DNA of 64,000 nucleotides from Pratylenchus scribneri (Eukaryota; Nematoda; Chromadorea; Rhabditida; Pratylenchidae). The notes beneath the pieces were generated by a model. It was given only the letters and a program-made list of their open reading frames with translations. It was not told the DNA's origin and did not search any database. Shown here piece by piece: positions 14,280 through 25,608 of the stretch. The stretch is from positions 310,001 through 374,000 of the forward strand of contig JAQSEB010000198.1 of assembly GCA_030063045.1 (NCBI GenBank), read 5' to 3'. The translations under genes and the position numbers were made by a program. Position 1 is the stretch's first letter. Each line of letters begins with the position of its first letter.

Positions 14280-16999
14280 ATGACTTCAATGTTGGCAAAC
14301 AACTATGCAGCTGCCACTGGTCAATTCCACACACTTTTGACCCTCTCATTTTCTTGTTTAATCATTAATCATTTTCAGCCGTCGCTGTTGCCGCCAACAT
14401 CGTAACCACCAATTATGGCATCTACAATCCAAATATCAACAATAATCCAATTTCATTTGCTGCTGTCGGTGGAATTGCCAATGCCGCCTCTTTCAATAAT
14501 GTGACTGCAAACACAACTGCTGCAGCAGTTGGTGGTCCGGCAGGTAAAAATGGATGGGAATTTGAATGTGAATTTGGCCACATTTTTTGGATCACCCCAA
14601 ATATGGCCATTTGTTATAATACATCAAAGATAGTATCAATTTTGATATTTTTATTATAAAATTAAAAAGCACACATTTACCTATCAAACAATGATAATTT
14701 TAATTAAATTGATTCAAAATTGATGAAATTATGTCAAAAAAATCACTGACAATTTAGCAAATCCACTGAAAAGATAATTTAAATGGTTTTTTAAAATTTC
14801 ACAATTTTGAATCGAATTAAATAAAATTGATATCATTTGATAGTAAATAGTCTCCCCTTTAATTTGATAATAAATTCATCTCAAAAGTGGACTATGCTGA
14901 AATTACATATATTTAAAATTGGACAAATGGAATAACCCAAAAAATTTTTTTCGCTCAATTGTTCAACCGAGGAAAAATCGTCGCCAACGAACAAAATTCA
15001 GCCGAAACCAATTAGAAGTGTTGGAAGCACAATTCGCTGAATCTCCATATCCAGGTAAAATCTGATGACAATATAAAATGCTGCTGGGTCAATTCCATAA
15101 TTGTGCAAATGTGAGCGTTTTCGACTTATAAAAATCAAACACCGATTTTAGACCTTACAAACTTTATACCTTTTCGTAGAGCTTATCGAGATGCATCGAA
15201 TAATATATAATTTGTCATGGTTTGGCCCAAAATTAAAGTTTATTAAACCTTTTAAACAATTTTTCCGGTTTTTGGTTATAAACTTTTTAATTTTGAATCC
15301 AAACCATGATAAATTATATACCATTCGATGCGTTTCGATGAGATCTACAAAATGGTATTAGGTTTGATAGTTTAAAACAGGTTTCTGATTTATTATAAAT
15401 CTAAAACACTTAAAATTGCACATTTGTGGACATTTGCATTTGCACTGCATTGTGAAATTGACCCTGGACGATATAAAAAAATATATATTTTGCTTTTAGA
15501 TGTTTATGTTCGGGAAAAAATCGCAGAACAGCTCCAATTGCCAGAGCCTCGAATCCAGGTCAGTGGTCGAGAACGGGGGGTACTGTGGCATCCAATTACG
15601 TTTAATCCCCACTTTTCTTCCTTTGATGACCAGAGGGCAAAAATCCGCCGTATGAAATTAATATTTGTATAGTTATAGCCCCAAGAGATTTAAGGCGACA
15701 GTAAGGGAAAGAAAGGGAAAGCCATTGAAGGAGGAAAATAGAATTTGAGTGGGATTAGAAGTGAATAAAAAATAATAAATGAATGTGATTTTGAGTGATT
15801 TTTTTGTAAATTTGGTTCAAAAATCGTCGGGCAAAGCAGCGTCAACAAGAAAAGCAGGCGCGGTCTAACCAACCACAAACGGTGGCCAATATCAAATCAG
15901 CCCGATTGGCTGCGCAGGTAGCGAATAAAGCGGTAGCAAATGATGGCAAAAATGGAGAGAAAGAGACGGTGGCGGCAACCACATCTTCTGCTACTACTGC
16001 TGGTAATGGCCTAGGAGGAGGTGGAAATAATGAACGGAAAAGTGCGGCCAGAGGCAATATAAATAACAATGGGGCGAATGTTACTGCTGGAGGGCATGGA
16101 AGCAATCAAGAAGTGGGTAATTCCATATTAGTCGTAAGAATTTTTGAAAGCAATAAACTTTTTAGGAATGAAAATTAAATTTTCTGGTCATCGAATGTTT
16201 AATATATTTCAGAAATTGCTTCAATTTATCTAACCTATTTTTTAGATCATAATTCAAAATTTTAAGTCATTCCATTAATTCCATTATCTCCTGTTCAGTT
16301 TTTTAAATAAAAATCAAATGTAAATATAATTCTTTAAAACTAAAATGATTTGCCTCTAAAAATACACATTCCTAAATTCATTATTCATTCAGGATCACAG
16401 TTTGTTCGATTCATCCAAGGATTCATCATCGTTGGCCTTCTCCCCCTCCTCCCAATCATGCTAGCTGAATAATTCCTCAAGCAGCGGCAATTCGATGTCC
16501 GCCGGCATCATTTGCCCCTCGCAATTGGCCGATTTGAATGGCATTTCCGGCTCATCTTCAAACCCATTTGCTTCACTGATGGCCACAACAAATGAATTTG
16601 GGGCGATTGCATCCAATATGGGTCAAGATGATGCCTCATCTGTTTCAGTTACCGCAATGTTACCAGGATTGTCTGCTTGTGGGACAATCCAAACATTTCA
16701 ACCGTATTCGATACAGTTAGTTTTTTTTTTGTATTTGATCCAATCCACAATTTATTCCTCTACCTTCCCTACCAGTCATATGGCTTTGCTTTTGCTTCGC
16801 AATTTCCCTATTCAACATTGTTGAGTACTGCTGGACAGATCGCCAACCACAATTCATTTGGTAATGGTGCCGTCGGTGGATATTGTTACGGTGTGTTTAT
16901 AATTACTCATATAATTGAATCAGAGGGGTTATATTACGGCCAATTAAAAATTTGTACTGTACTTTTTTTTAATTATAGCTCATGGAAAATATCTAATAA
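14280..16999 (+). CDS. Otx-class homeobox transcription factor, damaged
   Basis: Probable nuclear DNA-binding regulator of the Otx family (C. elegans ttx-1, ceh-36, ceh-37). Coding segments: 14280-14319, 14379-14543, about 14971-15054, 15500-15558, about 15810-16112, 16393-16716, 16776-16890, then 16979 onward. The homeodomain spans segments 3-5: RRQRTKFSRNQLEVLEAQF, DVYVREKIAEQLQLPEPRIQ and WFKNRRAKQRQQEKQ. Lys at homeodomain position 50 (WFKNRR) is diagnostic of the Otx/bicoid/Pitx class, and the QQEKQ tail fits nematode Otx proteins. The C-terminal half is low complexity, rich in Gly, Asn, Ser and Ala. Oddities: two introns without an AG acceptor before segments 3 and 5, an in-frame TAG at 16462-16464, a donor reading CAGTTAG at 16716, and a repeat element inserted in the last exon. 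Together these suggest a decaying gene or an unpolished assembly. The homeobox call is firm; functionality is doubtful. Confidence 0.85.
15095..15430. mobile_element. Palindromic TIR element (family 1) in Otx intron
   Basis: Arms around 15110-15170 and 15370-15425 are inverted copies (for example GAGCGTTTTCGACTTATAA against the complement of TTATAAATCTAAAACACTT). The core holds two inverted copies of the family signature, a CATCGA / ATGCATCGAATAATATATAA block and its complement ATATACCATTCGATGCG. Non-autonomous, no coding content. Confidence 0.75.
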
Positions 17000-17268
17000 A
17001 TCAGAAATCGGTTTTATACCCCCAAAAATCATATATCATTTGTAGATCTCATCGATACGCATCGAATGGTATATAATTTTTCAGGGTTTGTTTCTAAATT
17101 AAAAAGTCTAAAACCAAAAATTAGAAAAACGGTTTATACAACAAACTATGGAAAATTATGCATGAATCGATGCGTCTCGAAGAGGTCTACAAAATGATAT
17201 AAGGCTTAAAATGTCTAAAACTCATTTCTGAAAGTCAAAATTTATTTTAGTGTCAAAAAATAGTAACC
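16983..17268. mobile_element. Palindromic TIR element (family 1) in last Otx exon
   Basis: It carries the core GTAGATCTCATCGATACGCA and the inverted copy around 17165-17200. ATAGCTCAT occurs directly on both sides (16974-16982 and 17269-17277), an apparent target-site duplication. Reading across the empty site gives AHRGNKQN followed by a stop, a plausible original C-terminus. Confidence 0.75.
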
Positions 17269-17277
17269 ATAGCTCAT

Positions 17278-18027
17278 CGAGGCAATAAACAAAACTGAAA
17301 GGCAAAAATGTCCTCTAAATTTTTATTTTTTAAAATATTAATGAATTCCATCTTTAAAAAATTATTAAGTCCGGTTTATTCGTGTCCCAAAATCGGTTGA
17401 AATTTGCATTACCCACACTATTTCTCCTATGTATCTAATATTTTGGTGCAAAAATCAACCGATTTTGGGAGACAAATATAAACTTATCCTAAAAATTATT
17501 ATATCTTTGAGTTTTTTTTTGAGGAAAATACAGGCCTTCCGGAAAACCGGCGGAATTAATCTCCATTATAAAATCTATAACAATCCTTTAAAAATTTGCG
17601 GTTTTATTGCATCCAAATAGATAAAGTTTTGAAAAGATAAATTTTATAAAAAAAGAAACAGCCATTTTTAGAAGACACTGGGTTTTAAAATGGTATATCA
17701 TCTAGTAGCAGATTGGCTATTGCTTCCAGAAATAATAATTGCCTCGAAGCCAATTTTTTATTTAATTTGAATTTTTTTTATAAATTTTTTGCACAAATTG
17801 ATTTTACAAAGGAGAGAAAGAGGAGGCAAAGGCATTATTTTGAATAATATTGCTGGCTTCTGGCTTCACGCGCGCAAGCCCATATGAGTGATGATGGCCC
17901 AGAGGCACAGCAACGAGGGACTGACATTTAGGGGTAATCTTATGATCTCCTCCAATAAAGCCAAGCAGTGAGAAAAGCTAAGAAATATTTATGGATTTTT
18001 CAATAGATTTTATTCGAATTTCCTAAA
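17278..18027. other. Intergenic, no gene seen
   Basis: Between the Otx and sphingomyelinase genes. No conserved coding or RNA signature was recognised. Confidence 0.4.
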
Positions 18028-21000
18028 ATGATAAATTTTATTACTACTTTTTTACTCCTTCTATTATTTATTCATTTTAATGCTGCTGCAACCAATGAAA
18101 AAGATGTTGGGCAAGAGATTGGTACAGAGATTGGTATATATATAGGAAAATGTATATGTATAGGTGATTCTATACATATACATATACAATTCTATACATA
18201 TACATATACATTTACAAGAGGCCATGTATATGTAGATGTAGAGTATAGCTGGAAAATATTATGTATATGTAGAGGTGTTTTCCTATACATTTTGCTATAC
18301 ATATAGCTTGATTCTATACATCAAAATTTAAGGGAATTTCCTTATTTTTTTCATATCTTTTCTGCCATTTTGTAATTTTTTCTTCAAAAATTTTTCATTT
18401 TTGGCCAAAATTTTTTGCTGCTTTGCAATTTTTGGCCTAATTTTTTCGCTGCGCGGCCATTTTTGGCTTATTTTTTTCGCTGTACCGTAATAGGGCCGAT
18501 TTTTTTCGCTGCGCAGTTATATTTAGGGTAAATTTTTTTCACTACCATTACCATGGTTTGTAAGTGCATTTTCAATTACTTTGAGTTGCCGACCAAAAGA
18601 GGAAAGAGCAAAATTAGTTCTGAATTTTTTTAAACCAGAAACTATTCATCCTTTCGAACAAAAAATTGATTAATTATTCTCGATATAAACTAGCCCCTTC
18701 GGGGCTCTCTTCCGGGTTATAGCTCTTAAAGGGACTGAGCTACATCGTTGCCAGAACCATGCAAAATGTTTTTTGTTGTTTGCCAATTTCATGTATCTAG
18801 CCCGATTTTGGGGGCATTGTTATCTTAATCCTACATTATCCTTTTTATCCTAATTAATGCCCCTTTATCCGGCTTAATACCTTGCATGCCATGGCCTAAT
18901 TGAACCATCTTCACACCTTCGGGGCTCAGAGAATTGCCTACGGCCCTTTCCCCACCTTAATCTCATCATTTCGGTCCTCAATCCCCTTAATCCGGTTTTA
19001 TCTCTTGATATCCGGCTATACCTCACATTTCTCATAGCCACTTGGAACCACATTAACAAAAAAAATAATTAATTATTTTCGATATAAATTATATATGCAT
19101 TTATGGTCAATCTTAAATCGAATAAAAATAAATAAATTTTATTATAAAAAAAAATTTTGGAAAATGTATAGGAAAATGTATAGGAAAACTGCTATACTCT
19201 ACATATACATATACTCTACATATACATGAAATAAAAAATGTATATGTATATGTAAACCTAACTATACATGAGGTCATGTAAATGTAGATGTAGAGTATAG
19301 TTGGAAAATTCCTATGTATACCAATCTCTGGCATTGGTACCGCCAGTGATGGCAGTAATAGAGTCAATTACAATTTTCGAATAGCCACATTGAATTGCTG
19401 GTAAATGTTTTACATTTATTGGAAAATTTGGTCCCATTTTTAAGCAGTTTTAAAATCATCTTATCTCTAAAATAGGAATTAAATTTCTAAAGAGGGGATC
19501 GTAGAGATTATCCACGCTTTTAAAAAATTTTCCAAATTTTTTATCAAATTAATATTTAATTAATATACTCCTTAAATAGGGCTCTACCCTGGATAACTGA
19601 GGACAAGGAAACCCGTATTGAAAATTTAATCAAAACATTGGCATATTCAGATGAAATTTTTGATGTTATCACACTACAGGAGGTTGTTTGTTTTTAAATT
19701 TTTATAATTTAAAAATTTTCCATTAAGCTGTGGCTTAAGTCAGATTTTGACAAAATTATTTCTCATGACCAGATAAAGAAACGCTATCCATATGCGCACT
19801 ATTTCAAAAGGTATTTGTTTGAAAAAATTCATTTTATTGCAAATTTAAATTTTCAAAATAAGAGAAAATAATTTTTAAATATTTGGAGTAGGAGGTGGTG
19901 AAATCGATAATTCAACGTTATTTTATTTGAGAGAAATTAAAATGGAATGAAATTAAAAATGGTAAAAAAAATTTTAAATTTCACTGATTTTCAGGAAAAA
20001 TAAAAGAAGTAAATTATATGGTAGCGGCATAGCCGTTTTTAGTGCTCATCCAATTGTGGCCACAAACCAGCACATTTTTTCGGTTAATGGTTACCCGCTA
20101 GACATATTAAAGTTATTTTCTACCATATCCAAAAAATTTCGCGAGAATTTTCAGAGGCGATTGGTACACCGAGAAATCAGTGATTCTAGCTGAAATTGCA
20201 TTCCATCAGCATTTAAGTGTGGCCATCTTCAGTACACATGTAAATTTAAAATAATTATTATTAAAAATAGAGATGTTAATTTACAAATTGGGAAATATTT
20301 AAAATGCCGAATAAATCTTAAAAGGGTTTTATCGGTTTAGTGGTTTGCCCTAGACCCCCAAAACCTATAAAAAATCCATAAATCTCATCAAGATGCGTCG
20401 ATAGGTATAAAATTCCAAAAATTAAGTTTTTAAACCGTGAACTGTTTTTTAATTTTCGTTTCAAAACTATTTTAGCATTAGTTAAACCCAAGCCAAATCA
20501 TCATCAAATAATGCGTTTTGATGAAATTTATTGATTGTAATATGGTTTGTTGGTCTTGTACAAACCATTAAACCGGAAATATTTTAAATCTTTAATTAGT
20601 AAATTTAAATATTATCTTTAAAAATTTAGGAAACAATTATGATAAATATTAATTTTTTTTACAAATTTTTAATTTATTTAAAAATTTTTTTATCTCTCAT
20701 CTCATTATCAGACCATTGCGGACTATAGTGACAATGGAAGAGATAAAATCATGAGTGTTGATACCTATTTTAATCATCGATTAAAACAATGCCAAGAAAT
20801 TGGTGAATTTGTACAGAAAATGCATGGAATAAAGGTAAAATTTTATTAAAGGTCTTTAAAAATATTTAAAAAATATTTTTAAAAATCGATTTTTTACAGA
20901 AAGGATATGATTTTATATTTTTCACTGGTGACATCAATTCAACACCAAACTCGGAGCCGTACAATTTGATTAAATCAACGGCAAATCTTGAAGATCCATT

Positions 21001-21460
21001 AGTATTTTTATCCAACTTATTTATGAGAGAAAAAATTTAAATAGAAAAATTAATTTTTTTTATATTTTTAAGGAAAACGTACCTGCTGATTTACAAACCT
21101 ATGGCTGTGATGGAAATAAATACTCTTGCAATTACACGGCAAAACGCATTGACCACATTTTTTATCGCAACGGGAAAAGAGGTAAAAAATGATAAAAGGA
21201 TATACTAAAAAATATTTTTAACAAATTAAGTATTAACTAAAACATAAAAATTAAATATATATTTTTTGATTGTCACCAATTTTATATTATCAGAAAAAAT
21301 AGTTCTTTCTCAATTTGTAGTCAAAAATATTACTGCCGTAACAACGCTCAAAACATGTTTCGAAACATTTGTGAATGCTAAAAATGGAAAGATTTTAAAT
21401 TATTCCGATCATTTTGGATTATGCGGTACATTTTTGTTGGAGCATGTTGAAAAGAAATGA
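18028..21460 (+). CDS. Neutral sphingomyelinase, SMPD2-like
   Basis: Metal-dependent phosphodiesterase of the endonuclease/exonuclease/phosphatase fold that cleaves sphingomyelin to ceramide and phosphocholine. Segments: 18028-18125, 19341-19400, 19580-19682, 19728-19810, 19995-20111, 20155-20239, 20712-20834, 20900-21001, 21073-21181, 21294-21460; without the first-exon insertion these give 348 residues. Signature motifs in order: TLNCW; TLQE (catalytic Glu); YPYAHYF; GSGIAVFSAHPI; NGYP followed by GDW (neutral sphingomyelinase signature); FSTH; FTGDINSTPNSEP (catalytic Asp/Asn); RIDHIFYR; YSDHFGL (catalytic Asp/His). The N-terminus begins MINFITTFLLLLLFIHF, a likely signal peptide, so the product may be secretory rather than anchored by a C-terminal segment as in mammals. 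All junctions from segment 2 on are canonical and in phase. The first exon is interrupted by a 1.2 kb insertion, so a normal product requires splicing across it or an uninterrupted allele. Confidence 0.9.
18126..19332. mobile_element. 1.2 kb inverted-repeat insertion in sphingomyelinase exon 1
   Basis: ATTGGTAC occurs directly at 18118-18125 and 19333-19340. Joining the flanks across one copy restores the frame exactly (GQEIGTASDGSN), so this is an insertion with an 8-bp target duplication. Its ends are inverted copies containing AGAGATTGGTATA, followed by arms of TATACATATACATA-type simple sequence (18130-18320 and 19160-19320). The middle holds GCGCAGCG-type dispersed motif copies near 18440 and 18510. 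It encodes no recognisable transposase. The 8-bp duplication suggests hAT-like mobilisation. Confidence 0.75.
18669..19092. repeat. Direct repeats bounding a GC-richer core of the insertion
   Basis: TTAATTATTCTCGATATAAA near 18670-18690 and TTAATTATTTTCGATATAAA near 19070-19090 flank about 370 bp of clearly higher GC. The core contains CCCTTCGGGGCTC, also present as CACCTTCGGGGCTCAG. No coding content was recognised. It may be a second element nested within the first. Confidence 0.5.
20280..20600. mobile_element. Palindromic TIR element (family 1) in sphingomyelinase intron
   Basis: Diverged copy with the core AAATCTCATCAAGATGCGTCG, the internal TTTTTAAACCGTGAACTG stretch and an inverted core (AATGCGTTTTGATGAAATTT). 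It lies wholly within the intron 20240-20711. Confidence 0.6.
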
Positions 21461-22337
21461 GAAATGCGATTCCAATTCCAGTGGACTTTATGGGAAGAAT
21501 TGAATGAATTTTAAAATATATTCCACCTTTTAAGAAATTTTTAAATGTTTATTATGGAAAAATTGTTTTAAAATTTTAAGCTCTGTATTTTTTTCTGTCT
21601 TTCCTCCTCTATCCATCACAAGTCATATTCACTTGTCATTGTGATTTTTTTTTTATATTTAAAATTTGATCGAAAAATTCACTGAAAATGACAATCAAAT
21701 AGAATTTTAAATTGGATACAATTGTTAAATATTCATTATCGATTTTCATTGCTTTTTAAAATATTGCTTTTTTAATTGAATTATTCTAATTGCGCAGCTA
21801 GGCCAAATTATCTCCCGAAGGGGACTGGATAAATTTTCCTCCTATAATATTATTTTAAAATTTTATTATCGTTATTTGGCAACCTGATAATAGAGGCCAA
21901 AAAGCAAAAATTCATAAAAATTAAATTAAATTAATTTCAAATTAAAAGTTTTCATATTCAAAAACGCCTGATTTTCATGAATAAATTGTTTTCAATTTTT
22001 TTGATTGAATTGGGGGATATACAAAATATGATTTTCCTCATTAAAAAATTATATTAACAATTAACAGGACATTAGCCAAAAGCCCTAAATAAAAATTGCA
22101 TAGACTTCCGCGCACCCCTAGAAATGTTCACTTCGATGGTATTGGAGTGATGCACTTTTTAATTAATCATTAAAAATTTATGCGTTTCTTGTTTTTAACC
22201 CCCATGCCATGCATCCATAATTCCTTATTGCGACGAAATTCACTCACCATTCATATTTCTCCTCATTTATATTAATTAATGTTCCCATTTCATTTATTTT
22301 TCTTTTTAATTCAAATCTGATTTTTCGAATTGCCAAA
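21461..22337. other. Intergenic, no gene seen
   Basis: AT-rich spacer between the sphingomyelinase stop and the GPCR start. Nothing was recognised beyond the likely 3' untranslated region and upstream sequence. Confidence 0.4.
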
Positions 22338-24806
22338 ATGAATAATTTATCAAATTCATCAACAAATTTGGTAAATTTATTTATTAAAATTATGAAGAAG
22401 AGAATCGTAAAAATAATTTTATATCTGCAAAAATATTTGCATAATTTAATTTTGAACGCATAGGAATAAATTCGAAATTAATTTAATTAATATTTCTAGA
22501 TAATAATTGCACCAAAAATTGTGTTGGCCAGTGGAATTGTGGCGGCAATATGCCTTGTTGGAATCTTTTTGAATATTGCTTTGGTCTATGTCACTGCAAA
22601 AAACAAGTCAACTGCGGGGTGTCTATTTGATGGGCAACAGAATATTTGCATTATTATAAATTCTGAACCATTCACTAGTAGACCAAAAAAATGCGGCATG
22701 AATCATATAATGCAGCATTTTTTAAAAAGCTTAAAATTCCCTAAAAATTCATTTAAAAAATTCATTTTAAAATTCCAAATATTTTTTTGCTGCCTTTTTT
22801 ACACCAAAAATGTCGCGCAGCGAAAAATTTTTGCTTAAAATTGGTTGCAGAGTGAAAATTTTAATAAATAATTGGCCATCGAGAGAAAAATTCATTAGAA
22901 AAATATCCACGAAAAATGCGGGAAAAAAATGCGGCGAGAGGTTCCTTTTCGCGGCAATTTGGTCACCCATATATGGGTTTAAATTTAAATTAGTTAATTC
23001 CCGTTGAGGCATATATAATCGGCTATTAATTACAAATATATAAATAGCACTTTTAAAATTCGCATTTTAGCCAACATTTTGCATGGACCAGCAAGAATGG
23101 CATTCCTGTTTAAAAGCACATTTAAATAAATGTTAAGACTAAGTTCTCGGTTCAATATAAGGGATAAGGATAGACCCTTTTTTATTATTATGACAGTCGA
23201 AGTCGGCTCACAAAATTTCAATTAACCAACTATTAATTAACAAATTATAGCATAAAAAACCAGTTCATTCATATTGAGGGGAGAGTTAGCAAATAATAAT
23301 GGGTATAAAAATCGCTAATAAGAATGTTCGATATGCCCCAATTTATGACATTTGATTTTATTACCTTTTTCCCCATTTTGCGCAGCTCTTTGCATGGCCG
23401 TTGCAATTTGTTGATAGCGTTCAATTCACTGGTCGCCATCCCAACCCTCTACGGCATTTCCTTCAAATTCTTCGTCCTTATCACTGGAACGAATTTCATT
23501 GCCCTCCGTTCCTGCTACATCATCATATTCGTTTCCCTCCTTGGCGGCCCACTAATGAGCACTTCGCTGCTTTGCATCGGTTTGGATCGCCTGACCAGCG
23601 TATTGTTCCCAATGTGGTATTATTCAATAGTGGTGAATATAGGTCAAAATGATCAGAATTTAATTTGGCAGGTATAAAAGCAGCCATAAATATCGAATTT
23701 TTCACATTTTGCTGGCATTATGCTTCATCAGGACCATCTATCGAAATTTGCTCTATTTTTATATGGTCACCCTTTATTCTGAAAAGTAAGGTCAATTGTG
23801 ATTTTCTCTTTTTGTTGGAGAAAAAGGAGCTAGCTATAAATGAACTCGTACTCGGGCGGGGATTTGAACATGATAAATGACAAACACAACAAACAGTATT
23901 AAGGAACATTAAATATATGGTCGTTTTTCCATTGTCAATTAAAAAGTATTGAAAATTAATTTCAATTAAATGCTCCATTCCCTTCAACAATTGGCACAAT
24001 TCTTTCCCATCCATTAATCTAATCTTTTTATAAACAAAAGGAAAGTAATGTGCACCCCGGGTGACATGAATCAGGCGGAAATAGGGGCATTCATTTACCA
24101 AGAGGGATTATTCTTCTTTTGGATGGAATTCATTTGCTATTTGGCGATTTGGGCGACAATTTTGGTGCGTAGAAAAAATTTTCAAAATTGGGAAACAACC
24201 AAAAAGTTGATGATTTCCTTGAGCGTCATAATGGCCATCAGCCTATTCGGCTCAATCCAGGTAAATTTGAAATTATTTAAATTTAATTTGGAATAATTTA
24301 AAAGGTAATTTTTAATTTAAATATATTTTTAAAAGGCCCAAGTATATCGCATCATTCTTCATGCATTTCCATCCGACTCGTTGGATACCGAATATTTGGT
24401 CCAACTTCTTTCGAGTTGCCTTTATGCCATTTCCGACAGTTCGAATGCGCCGTTCTCTTCATATTAAAGTGAGAAGGCATATATTTTTATATATATTTTG
24501 AATACTAATTCCTAAGTAATTAATTTGGAATTTTTATAAATAAAAAAAGAAAAGTGTTTTATAATTTTTATATATTGCAAAGTTCGAAATTAATAATTAC
24601 AAACTAATGGACAAATAATTTGATAATTTTATTTTGACCAATTTCGATATTTTTCCAGTCACGAATATCGCACGGCATTTCTGCACTGCTTCAATTTTTT
24701 GAAAAAGTTGACATCAAATAACACGGTCGTGCCGAATAATTCATTTGGCCAAGGACAACATGGGTATGGCCACAGTCATCCAAACAACAATCAATGGGTT
24801 TCATAA
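22338..24806 (+). CDS. Srsx-type nematode chemoreceptor GPCR, frameshifted
   Basis: Rhodopsin-like seven-helix receptor, probably of the nematode Srsx chemosensory group. Segments: 22338-22370, 22500-22618, 23386-23671, about 23706-23785, 24041-24260, 24336-24468, 24659-24806. Visible features: helix 1 (GIVAAICLVGIFLNIALVYV), GRCNLLIAFNSL in helix 2, a Cys before helix 3, and the Srsx hallmark GLDRLTSVLFPMWY at the end of helix 3. Helix 5 holds FFFWMEFICYLAIWATILV, helix 6 LMISLSVIMAISLFGSIQ, and SSNAP leads into helix 7 followed by HEYRTAF. Two defects: the intron before 23706 ends in TTTTTCAC rather than CAG, and segment 6 is one base short near 24450 (NAPF then out of frame), so helix 7 is not continuous with the tail. 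A single missing base in a CT-rich run could be an assembly error. The 23386 exon is preceded by a long intron carrying dispersed repeats. Confidence 0.8.
22619..23385. other. Long repeat-bearing GPCR intron
   Basis: The intron contains the dispersed GCGCAGCGAAAAATTTTT motif at about 22813 and a related CGAGAGAAAAATTCA stretch nearby. No coding content fits the receptor or another family. The intron is many times longer than its neighbours, suggesting insertion. Confidence 0.5.
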
Positions 24807-25608
24807 TTTAAGATGAAGATGACTAAGCATTGAGGAAAAAATTTAAGAAAAATGAAGTAGGTAATTATGAGAATGAATTTATGCCAAAAATAGCTTAATT
24901 ATATAAATAATTACAATTACCCTTCTGAATAAAAATGAATATGATCGATCTCTGAATTAAAACAAAGTAACCTTCGCCTTACTTTGTTCATTGAATTTGC
25001 TCCAAAATTCCGGCACATCCTTGGGACAATTTAATTTCCAAGCAAACTTCAAATCCAAAATTCTTAAATCCTCTTTTTATCCCCTAATCCAAAATATGAT
25101 CCAATTCCCGAGTAGTTTGTCCAATTTTTATATTCAAATATATTTCGAATTTCGATCAAAATATTTATTAAAAATAGGAAAGAAAAGATCATTTTGTCAT
25201 CAAAGTCGAATAAAATAGTATGTGAACAAGGCATTCATCTACTAAAAAATATAAATAATTATTTAAAAGAAAATTGGGAATTGACAATTGACAGTTAAAA
25301 AAAGATTTTTGATTGGAATTTATTATATGGAATATTAAATTCAAAATGGTATGAAAGGAAAATGGGAATTTTAGCAAAAATTTGGTTATAAAATGGAAGA
25401 GGAAATAATTAATTAAAAAATAAATTACAAACAATTAAAGGGGATTATGTGTTCTTTGGTGGATTAAGGATTATTTAACAGAAAAAGATGTGTACAATGG
25501 ATTTATTATAATAGTAGCGCATATTTTGTTCATTTATTTTGTATAAACAATGTAAATTAGATTTAATTTATCCAGTTTTTGTAATAGTTGAATGAATATT
25601 CGATAAAT
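24807..25608. other. Convergent intergenic spacer
   Basis: Lies between the ends of the GPCR (+) and the UDP-glycosyltransferase (-). No gene was recognised; it presumably holds both 3' untranslated regions. Confidence 0.4.

Noticed and set aside
16979..17043. Element-derived final Otx exon as the genuine C-terminus
   Set aside because: The sequence is that of the family-1 repeat, and the flanking duplication indicates insertion, so it is recorded as an insertion rather than as native coding sequence.
23840..23880. Minus-strand GTTCAAATCC resembling a tRNA B box
   Set aside because: The flanking bases do not pair as a T stem and no D arm, anticodon arm or acceptor stem can be built.
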